This document shows positions 56,858 to 64,000 of a stretch of DNA of 64,000 bases, in pieces (the stretch's first letter is position 1; each line of letters begins with the position of its first letter). The notes beneath the pieces are model-generated. The model was not told the origin of the DNA and did no database searches. It saw only the letters and a program-made list of their open reading frames with translations. Both the position numbers and the translations under genes were made by a program. This DNA is from Alopecurus myosuroides (lineage: Eukaryota > Streptophyta > Magnoliopsida > Poales > Poaceae), in NCBI GenBank assembly GCA_028641055.1, contig CM054062.1, forward strand, positions 139,418,682 to 139,482,681, in the 5' to 3' direction.

Positions 56858-57635
56858 ATCATCACGACATCGATAGACACCGGCCGCAAGTCCATGTTCA
56901 TCAACCACCTAGGAATAACTTGGTTCTGCTTGAACTAGCCCCTCTTTTTGTGTACCTTGCCCATTCGGACTAGCTCTTTTACATCGCTTTGCATTGCACT
57001 AGTGGCACCGAGAGTGCATGTTTGGCACCTGTGAGAGCGTAGTTTCGAGTAGGCATTGACATTTTGGAATCATCAAAAATTGAAAAAAAAAAATCGATGC
57101 CAATCGCTATCACTTTTAGGAACGTGTAGCTTAGCGTCGCAAAAGATAAAAGAGTGACTGGTTGTCACGATACGAATCTTGTTTCCTTTTAAAGTTTGCG
57201 TTTTTGAGCTAGCGTCCTCCTTGTGTTAGTGTGGCATTGAGCTTTGTCTTCGTTAGGAACATTTCGTCTTCGCTCGTCCATTGGCCGCACTAACCCCATT
57301 AATCATTTGTGTGTGTGTTCCATTAGTTTCCGTCCTCTAGGAATTTGGTTCTTTTTCTAATGTTTCATTGTGGTTCTTGCCTACATTTAACAACAAACTT
57401 TTTGTTTGATTTAGTTGATTTTCCTTGCCACTTTCCTAGCCCATTTGAGCTCCTCATATAGTGTGTGTGTTGTCGCCTCTTAGTTTCTTATCTACTCGAA
57501 TTTGTCTTGTGATGGACCATTCCAACCTTTGGCAATCCACTTTCTCCAATAAAACCTTCAAGGTAAAGTTGAGTAAGTGACACACATCCACCAACAACAT
57601 ATCCATTATCTTGGTATCTCTTGTGTGCTTTTGCA
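56858..57635 (+). other. Right flank of B1: leader-like region, no gene seen
   Basis: Unassigned. An 11-base A run at 57084-57094. T-rich text (57330-57420) and GACCATTCCAACCTTTGGCA (57513) precede the gag-like ORF. Probably the leader of the element that owns that ORF; no LTR end or primer site was recognised. Confidence 0.5.
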
Positions 57636-58135
57636 ATGGCTAGGGAAGGTGACTTCACAAGTCCGAGTTCGGAGGAACATGGCAATCCCTTCTACATCGA
57701 CAAATCCCACAACTTTTTTACTCACCGTGAGCATGTGCAATTTTGTGTCGTTGTGTGTGATGGCTTGGAACTCTACGAGCGTCGCCTACGTGAACAAGAT
57801 GCAAGGTTCAATGATCAATTGGCGTGCATCAATAGCAACTTAGCAAATCTTGCAAACCGCCTGCGATCATCTTCATCTTCACACCGAACAAGGAGTTCCT
57901 CAAGGTCGAGCCATCCATGTGAGCAACCATATGCTCCTCACCAAGCTTGTCGGCATGTTCGTCATCACCAAATGCAAGATGTTGGACTTCACCGCCAAGA
58001 GCATGAACCCCCACCTTCTCCACAAACTCACGGCCACAATTGGTATGATGATAGCTCGCCACCTTCACCAACTCATTGATATCAACAAGGACATGATGAC
58101 CCTCTTCAACAACAGCATAGATGCCCGGACCGTAT
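57636..58135 (+). pseudogene. Gag-like ORF start (element K), interrupted by J
   Basis: ATG 57636 (MAREGDFTSPSSEEHGNPFY). Residues 45-80 are a charged helix (ELYERRLREQDARFNDQL), then a Ser/Arg-rich stretch (SSSSSHRTRSSSRSSHP) and His/Pro-rich text. A TGA stands at 58077-58079, but the frame continues with similar Gln/His-rich content to 58135, and may resume after J at 63884 (DTTNKGLRPRNPTNAKRERK). This pattern (coiled coil, Arg-rich) suits the N-terminal part of a Gypsy Gag, but no core motif is present. Assignment is tentative. Confidence 0.45.
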
Positions 58136-58285
58136 TGTGACGCCCCTGGATCGGGTACTATGGGGATTTCAGCGTTCCGCTAGAATCCACATAATATCTG
58201 ATCCGAAGTTGTCATTTCTGATACCATTACAACAGTTCACGAATAATCTACAACAACATAAGAGATATATACAAGACGACTCAAA
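58136..58285 (-). repeat. J second LTR, terminal 150 bp only
   Basis: Near-identical to 58519-58668 (TGTGACGCCCCT...GACGACTCAAA), then the two diverge completely. Confidence 0.85.
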
Positions 58286-58500
58286 GATAGGTACAAAGCA
58301 GACTTTAAAACAAATAAGATAGGAGAAGTGGAATAGAGATAAGGAGAAAATAAGCATCGTACTAACATGTTTCCAAAATAGGTTTAGCACAAATAGTTTT
58401 GACACTCTACAAACACGACCGTTAGCGAGGTTATCCTACAGGCTTTGCGGACCCGTTGATTCGATAACCATTCGTATCGAAATAACATTGGGAATCGGAA

Positions 58501-58516
58501 CCATGCTCTGATACCA
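58501..58516 (-). promoter_or_regulatory. Primer binding site of J (tRNA-Met type)
   Basis: Minus strand TGGTATCAGAGCATGG, two bases after the LTR end. The first 12 bases match the complement of the plant initiator tRNA-Met 3' end (from memory). Confidence 0.85.
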
Positions 58517-60879
58517 TTTGTGACGCCCCTAGATCGGGTACTATGGGGATTTCAGCGTTCCGCCAGAATCCACATAATATCTGATCCGGACTTGTCATTT
58601 CTGATACCATTACAACAGTTCACGAATAATCCACAACAACAGAAGAGATATATACAAGACGACTCAAACGAGTCAAGGATACAACTGATACAATACAAAG
58701 ATCCAAATAACAGCGGAAGACGAAATATTATCCGACTACGGACAAGATACAAATTGGACTAAGAGTCCTGAAGATAACCGATGGCGTCCAATCCCTGCCT
58801 AGGCCAAGCCGGAGGGATTCCCAAGCTAACGTCGTCAACTTCAAACCTGCTGACTGCATTGTGAATACAGCCCCGAATCATGGGGTCAGTACTTGAAGGT
58901 ACCGGCAAGCGAAAAGCAATACTCACAAGATACCAATGCAAGCAGTCATCACAAGATACAAATACTTTGGGTACAAAGGAAGAGGTTGGTGTAAAGAGGC
59001 GGCAGCGGGCGGCACTAAGCAATCTACAGATACACGCTACAACTCTCGTCTATTAGAAAGAGATAAGAAAGCGCGACAAAACCAACTACAATTACTCACC
59101 AAAGCAAACCCATCCAGGATTTACCCCCCATCAACCAATGCTAGGAGGAAACTCGAGGAAAAACTCACACATGTTGAAACAGTAATCTCGTTATCGCACA
59201 TGTTAACAAATATCATTAGGTGTAAGTTATCTGACCCTTGTTAGCCAGCACTTTCTCCAAGATCGTCACATAAGCGCGGACGACACGCCTTCTCGAAAAG
59301 ATTTAACCCTGCAGGGATGCACCAATGTAGCCATACACGCTCAATCAATCCACAGCCACAAAGGCAGGATATCTCGACATGACCGTTCCTATCACCACTT
59401 TCAAGTCCTGGGAAGCCACCCATCTGAGTTGACCCACGTCAAGAGTCCGACCATAAACTCCGTAGCGGCTCAAAAGTTTTTGACTACGTGCAAGACGGAT
59501 CAAACCAAGTAGGAACTGTCCGTTCGCACGTACCGCACCTGTATGACCCCCCAATGTCATAACCTCTCGTCATCAATGCAATGTGTATATGCGTATGAGC
59601 GAATGGAACACTCGAACTAGTTGTGGCTCCCAAGACCATCAGAGGATCTAGTACTAAGTCAAGGGGGGTTCCCATACACACCTCCCGCGAGTGGTTAGTG
59701 CGCTCGTTCTTGGATCAGCGGACAAGAACCTTTTCCTAAGGCGACACCAGAGGGACCAAAAGCCTCGAGGGGCCTCCCGCCGGTGGCTTAACTCGATTTC
59801 AAATTTTATTATTACCCCCAAGAGTTAAGATCATTTTTTTAAAATCAAGTTGAGCTAACCTATCATACTAGTTAGGTGACAAGGAACCAAACTCGCCAAA
59901 CAACCTAAGCATGCGCTACAACTCACAAGGCCAACAAGAAAACAAACATGTCATAGGAGGTGGGAGATGGGGCTATATCATGGCTGCAAGATAAACATAT
60001 GATAGGATCAAGACACAAGCATCGAATCATAAGGCTGGAATAAAGACAACGGAAAGAATCGGTAACAAGTGAGGAACGGCAGCCATAAGTAGCAAGTGAG
60101 TAAAGCTTGCCTGGAATCCAGCTTGTAGAGGTAGCAGAACTTGTCGTTGCTCATGTCATCTCAACGTCCTATCCACGAAGAAGAAAACACTAAAAGAAGC
60201 CAAAGATGCAACACTTACTACTACGGCAAAAGATCCAGCATGATCAAGATGTGGATGCATGACATGCGGGATGCAACTAAACCAATTTAAGCGGAACCGG
60301 AATCCCAATGATTAATTATAGGTTTAAGTTGTTTTAGCTAACCATCAAAATTAAATGTTGTTTAGCATGGAGAACAATTCATAGGTGAGTGACACAAGAT
60401 TAAATGGAATAGGGCACCAATTGAATTAAAATGCCCAACACATTCCATGTTTATTAATTAGGTGGACATGCATAACAGTACTAAGATGCAAGATGCAAAC
60501 ATGAGCATGGATGACATATTAATATTCCTTGCATTCTTCGGATGAAAATAGACATAAAGTTTGCATTATTTGGATTAGTAAAACAAAAGATATTAGCATT
60601 ACAAGGTTGGGGTGTTTTCTGAAAAGGCAGGGACCTATTGTGAGGAAAAACAGAGACTGTGAGGGCTTCGTTGCAAAAATGAAAAGGCCAGGGGTCTGGG
60701 TGCGAATGTTTCCAGATCTGGATCTGGTCGCACCGACGTGGAGGTAGCCGGAGCGGATGACATGCGGGCCCTGTGCCACGTGAGCGCTGATGATGCGCGG
60801 ATGGGAGGTGAGGTGTCCTCCGGGGTCAATGACGGGTGGGGCTCAGCTGTGCGCAGTAAATTGGGAAAAAAAGGGGAGG

Positions 60880-60956
60880 CAATTGCGTCCGCGGGGATTC
60901 GAACCTGGGATCCGGGGTGCAGAGCGGAGCTTTATAGCCACTGGGCCATGCTGCTG
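60880..60956 (-). ncRNA. tRNA-like sequence with Pol III A and B boxes in the J LTR
   Basis: Minus strand: A-box TGGCCCAGTGG (60938-60948) and perfect B-box GGTTCGAATCC (60895-60905), 32 bases apart, as in a tRNA gene. The T stem does not pair (CCCAG against CCCGC) and no full cloverleaf or acceptor stem is evident. So it is a degenerate tRNA-derived piece or a SINE head, not a tRNA gene. No poly(A) or T-run terminator was found close by. Confidence 0.6.
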
Positions 60957-62190
60957 TTGGTGATAGGTTACAGATCCAACCCAATAAGATGTAACTCAGC
61001 GCGGTTAACTGAATTTTTGACACCAAATATTCAGAGAACATGACGGGAACGGAGACAAGATGAAGGACGACGGCATCCTGCAGCGGGCGACGCTCGACAT
61101 TACTCTGCTCGTGTAGTGGTGAAGGAACGGTGCATGGGAAATCCTGTGGGTTTGTGAGAGCAACCACGGGAGGAGGGGGCCAAGCCAAATCTCAATATTT
61201 CGAACACAAACTTGCAGCCATGGACGCCATGGCGAACATGAACAGCGATGAACTGCAGCGGTGCCGCACGACGGCGACACCCAGAGCAAAGAGGATAGGG
61301 AGAGGAGAGGTGTCTCTTAGGACAAAAGCACACCGCGAGGTTTCCGGCGTGGTCGTACGATGCGTGGACGGAGGAGACGGTCGGTAGACGAACATGGCGT
61401 CCACACGGACAGAGGAGGAAGAAGAGCTCGGCGTCGACGTCTTGGGTTGCTCCGGCTTCGGATCTTCTGCGTAGAGGAGGAGGGGATCATGGAGGTTCGA
61501 TTCCTGCGGCCAGATCGTCTTGACGGAGACCATGACGGCGGGGCGGCGACGACGAGGTCCTTCTGTGCTCTCTCTCTCTACCCAAAATTCAGAGGAAGAA
61601 AGAACAGAGAGGGGAAGGAGAGGTGGCGGCGGAAGGAGAGGGGAAGAGGAGAGGCTAGGGTTTCTGGTTTGGAGGAGGGGAAGATAAGAAGGAAGGGAGG
61701 AGGGGACCATGGAGGTGTGGTGGCGGTGGTTTTGTGGTGGAGGTATAGCCGGCCAAACGGGCGGCACGGCACGGCCCGTCAGGGCACGACCCGTTAGGGC
61801 ACGGCGCTAATCGTGCCATGCCGTGCCAGCCCACGGGCTCGTTTTTCTGTTTGGGCACGGACCGGCGGCACGTATACGGCCCAGCGGGCCACTTTGAGGC
61901 ACGGCAGCCCGCCGAGGCACGGCACCGTAAGGCACGCGCGGGGACCGGCGGGAAAATTCGAAATTCGATTTCGTGGGCCCGGGAGGAGCGGGGGGAAGCG
62001 GGGGGGCGGGAATTTGAAAAAAGTGGGCCCGGGGAGGAGCGGGGGGAGCGGGGGGCGCCGGATTTGCGGTTTAGGGGCTAATTAGGGGGTAATTAGCCCA
62101 CTATAAGTGTAATTTGGCCCATTTTTGAGCTGTTTAGGCATAATTGATCGTTTGAGGGTCATTTTAGTCCGAAAAAAATCAGGTTTTTGC

Positions 62191-62198
62191 TATAAAAG
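62191..62198 (+). promoter_or_regulatory. TATA box of the BED-finger gene
   Basis: TTTTTGCTATAAAAGGGGCT, 57 bp before ATG 62248. Confidence 0.75.
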
Positions 62199-62247
62199 GG
62201 GCTGCCCACCCTCTCATTTTTCACACACGGCTACACAAGCCACAAAC

Positions 62248-62505
62248 ATGGCTGAACCACCACAAGCACCACCCAATGTGCCAGCACCCAACAATCCTTA
62301 TGCAAATGGAGGGAGGCCAAGATGGCCGACGTTGGAGTTTTTCGATGAATTCTTTATCGAAAAGGATGGTGTTCTGCGGAGGATGTCTAGGTGCAAGAGG
62401 GCTGATTGCAGGAGGGAGTTCTCGTTTGCCCCTACTCAAGGCAACGGCCACCTTGTAAGGCATCACAAGAGGCACGGTGAAAGAGACGCTGGCAACGGTC
62501 ATTAG
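62248..62505 (+). CDS. BED-type zinc-finger-only protein of the hAT element (85 aa)
   Basis: MAEPPQAPPNVPAPNNPYAN, a Pro/Ala/Asn-rich start, is followed by a BED-like finger: WPTLEFFDEFFIEKDGVLRR, Cys pair in RCKRADCRREF, then GNGHLVRHHKRHGE with the His ligands. BED fingers are the DNA-binding domain at the N-terminus of hAT transposases; full transposases have 600-800 residues, here the frame ends after the finger with a normal TAG. C-x4-C differs from the usual C-x2-C. A protein that binds the ends but cannot cut could repress related transposases (inference). The start was chosen as the only ATG downstream of the TATA box (62191) with this layout. Confidence 0.72.
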   Translation: MAEPPQAPPNVPAPNNPYANGGRPRWPTLEFFDEFFIEKDGVLRRMSRCKRADCRREFSFAPTQGNGHLVRHHKRHGERDAGNGH

Positions 62506-62590
62506 TCATTTAGTCATTTAGTCTTTTAGAGTTAAACTGCACTCTTTTTCCTTCGTATAATAAGAAGGTTTTTAATAAGGCAGTTTTGTA

Positions 62591-62740
62591 TCATGTATCT
62601 TTCTTTAAATGTATTATGTATCATGTATCTTTATTTAAATGTATTATGTATCATGTATCTTTCTTTAAATGTATTATGTATCATGTATCTTTATTTAAAT
62701 GTATTATGTATCATGTATCTTTCTTTAAATGTATAACGTA
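62591..62740 (+). repeat. 30-bp minisatellite, five units, alternating variants
   Basis: Units start at 62591, 62621, 62651, 62681 and 62711 with TCATGTATCTTT. Base 13 alternates C, A, C, A, C, making a 60-bp higher-order unit. A degenerate sixth unit follows at 62741. It lies between the ends of the two convergent genes. Confidence 0.93.
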
Positions 62741-63007
62741 TCTTGTATGTTTTTTAATTTGATGATGCATCGTTTGTTAGAAGCACCGGCACATGCACTG
62801 CCAGAAGTTCCGGCACCGCCGCTGCTAGATGAATGGTGTTCTTGGCTAGTTTGGATTTGGATATCTTGGCTAGTTTGGGTTTGGAACTGAGTGCCTTCTG
62901 CTAAGTAGGCAATATCTTCGGGACGAAGTCCACATTCTTCTACGCTAACGTGGATCATCTGCTTGGGGACAAACCCATCGGGATATGGGTTAAAGAGGGG
63001 GATCCAT
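62725..63007 (-). pseudogene. hAT transposase N-terminal fragment, minus strand
   Basis: TATA box CTATAAATAG at 63091-63100 on the minus strand. ATG at 63007 (MDPPL) hits a stop at once; one frame over, NPYPDGFVPKQMIHVSVEEC follows, then LRPEDIAYLAEGTQFQTQTS, a Gln/Thr-rich linker and SSSSGGAGTSGSACAGASNK. This looks like the leader of a hAT transposase just before its BED finger. It ends at 62725 beside the minisatellite. Needs one frameshift and has no domain left. A different gene from the 62248 ORF on the other strand, though both begin with NPY(P/A). Confidence 0.6.
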
Positions 63008-63883
63008 GGGATGAGAAGTGTGGGTGGTGATTCTGGTGAACTGATGATGTGTGAGATGAGTGGGTGTGCAAAATGCTGAGGTGAGAGGGCCTATTTATAG
63101 CAAAAATGCTAGGATTGAGGGGTTCAAATTCAAATTTCGTATTTTTATGCAAAAAAAATGACCAAACGGGCCCCAACTGGGCCGGCCGTGCCACGCTCCT
63201 GGCCCACCTTGCTCCCCCGTGTCGTTCCCCCCCGTGCCCCGACAGCCCCGCAGCGTCCCCTCCCCCGTGTCCCCCGTGCCCCCCCGTGCTCCCTGCCTGC
63301 CCCTACCGTGCCCAGCGTGCCCCCCGTGCCCGACCGTGCCCAGCGTGCCAGTCGTGCTCGTGCCGTGCCGGGCCGGCCCGCGTGCCGCGAAATGAAATCG
63401 GGCACGGGCACTAGCGGGCCCGTGCCGTTCCTTGGACCGTTAGCTGTGGGTCGTGCCGTGCTTGGGCCGTGCTTCCGAACCGTGCTTCGGGCCGACCAAA
63501 AAAGCACGGCCCGTTTGGCCACCTATAGGTGGAGGGGGGGAAGCGACAGGGGAGGTTCACTCTCTCCTCGTGCTCGGTACGGAGAAAGAAGAAAGGGAGT
63601 TGGGATGGAAGTGGAGATGGGTGGGCTCGGTGGTTGGCTGGCCGATTGGCCTGGTTGGCTTGCTGGGCTACCCTGAGAACGTTTTTCTTTTCTTTTGACA
63701 AAACTGTTTAATAGAAAAAAAAGATTGGAGGTAGTAGAAAAAATTTCAGGAAGTTTAGAAAAACAAGGTTTTATACAATTTAATTTTGCTGACAGTTTAA
63801 AATGCACAAAGATGCATGATGCCATGATGTGAAAAAGAAAAACAACAAAAAATTCTATTTGGGGGAATACCCCGGGTGTTACA

Positions 63884-64000
63884 GACGACACCACTAACAA
63901 GGGATTGCGCCCTCGCAATCCGACCAACGCCAAGAGAGAGAGAAAAGTCAGTCTATCGAGTCTTCGGTCAACTTGTTTATCTTCTCGACACCACTAACAA
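63884..64000 (+). other. Right edge: continuation of the K region
   Basis: Arg/Lys-rich reading (KGLRPRNPTNAKRERKVSLS) that could continue the gag-like ORF left of J. CGACACCACTAACAA occurs at 63886-63900 and again at 63986-64000, exactly 100 bp apart, cut by the window end. Confidence 0.4.

Larger units (their letters stand above)
61744..63527 (+). mobile_element. hAT DNA transposon, 1784 bp, transposase lost
   Basis: Perfect 8-bp TSD GGTGGAGG (61736-61743, 63528-63535). Terminal inverted repeats TATAGCCGGCCAAACGGGC and TATAGGTGGCCAAACGGGC (17 of 19), close to the rice Dart/nDart terminus as I remember it. Both subterminal regions are dense in GGCACGG or GTGCC units. It contains two convergent gene starts, each with a TATA box, but no DDE or C-terminal dimerisation region. 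Confidence 0.93.
58136..63883 (-). mobile_element. Element J: internally deleted LTR element with tRNA-Met primer site
   Basis: On the minus strand: LTR from TGTAACACCCGGGG (63883) to GGCGTCACA (58519), two bases, primer site (58516-58501), about 215 bp of leader, then only the last ~150 bp of a second LTR (58285-58136). The coding region and most of the 3' LTR are gone. Flanking bases CGTAT (58131-58135) and GACGA (63884-63888) do not match, so either the two LTR pieces come from different insertions or one flank was rearranged. The tRNA-Met primer and the TGTAAC start suggest a chromovirus (inference). Confidence 0.72.
58519..63883 (-). repeat. J long LTR (about 3.57 kb without the hAT element)
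   Basis: TG...CA boundaries are given by the primer site and by the second copy. Contains a tRNA-like Pol III motif (60880-60956) and a GC-rich, pyrimidine-biased stretch at 60700-61740. On the minus strand the latter carries AAACCCTAGCC, like a transcript leader. The hAT element lies 356 bp from the LTR start. ORFs in it (such as 61192-61767 minus) cross the hAT boundary or match nothing. Confidence 0.75.

Noticed and set aside
57454..58140. Further ORFs on both strands around the gag-like frame
   Set aside because: Overlapping frames with no motif. Only the 57636 frame shows a sensible coiled coil and Arg-rich layout.
60880..60956. True tRNA gene
   Set aside because: A and B boxes are good, but the T stem does not pair and no acceptor stem closes, so it is listed only as tRNA-like.
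61192..61767. 191-aa minus-strand ORF rich in Pro and Ser
   Set aside because: It crosses the hAT insertion boundary at 61743/61744, so it is a composite of LTR and transposon DNA. No domain is recognised.
62591..62740. Possible CRISPR-like regular repeat
   Set aside because: Units are contiguous with no spacers. It is a plant minisatellite.
63106..63676. Long Pro/Arg/Ala-rich ORFs at the right end of the hAT element
   Set aside because: They come from GTGCC/GGCACGG subterminal repeats and cross the element end at 63527.

Overview
This is intergenic DNA from a large-genome grass, most likely a member of the Pooideae (the group of wheat, barley, oat and ryegrass). It is almost entirely nested LTR retrotransposons. 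The LTR starts (TGATACGTCTCC..., TGATACGTCCATTTTGC...), the tRNA-Asp primer sites and the very long non-coding stretches before the 3' LTRs recall, from memory, the Athila-type Gypsy families of Triticeae (Sabrina/WHAM/Fatima-like). I use neutral letters because family names need a TREP search. I found no ordinary host gene.

The nest can be read from target-site duplications (TSDs) and interrupted frames. Element B1 (1-5584 and 56658-56857) has its 3' LTR split by element C (5585-56657). C carries two insertions: A (8072-14946, TSD ATGGC/AGGGC) in its gag, and B2 (18716-54813, TSD CATGT) in its 3' non-coding region. B2 carries four: G (22577-26729, minus strand, TSD GTTTG/GGTTG), solo LTR H (28620-30021, minus, AAATG/AACTG), E (30723-40487, GCCGG) and F (41403-52051, minus, GTATC). 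G contains a Stowaway MITE (24845-24968) and a poly(A) retroposon with a ~24-bp TSD (25241-26120). E's third LTR contains a 447-bp hAT MITE (39183-39629, GTTGGAGT). To the right of B1 lies a gag-like ORF (57636-58135) interrupted by a rearranged minus-strand element J (58136-63883). J's ~3.6-kb LTR holds a 1784-bp hAT element (61744-63527, GGTGGAGG).

Coding content falls into three styles. B1 and B2 are decayed gag-pol elements with an extra small ORF after pol. A, C and E carry only gag/protease-type sequence and would need an enzyme supply from elsewhere; E alone keeps intact frames. F is a young Tat/Retand-type element (LTRs differ at about 7 of 482 positions by eye). Its pol is nearly intact with an archaeal-type second RNase H, it has no gag, and on the opposite strand it carries a complete six-exon 906-residue gene with its own TATA box.

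The most interesting items are F's antisense spliced gene, the ~700-bp non-coding block shared by families A, B and C that have different coding regions, the three-LTR structure of E, and the hAT element with two convergent truncated genes.
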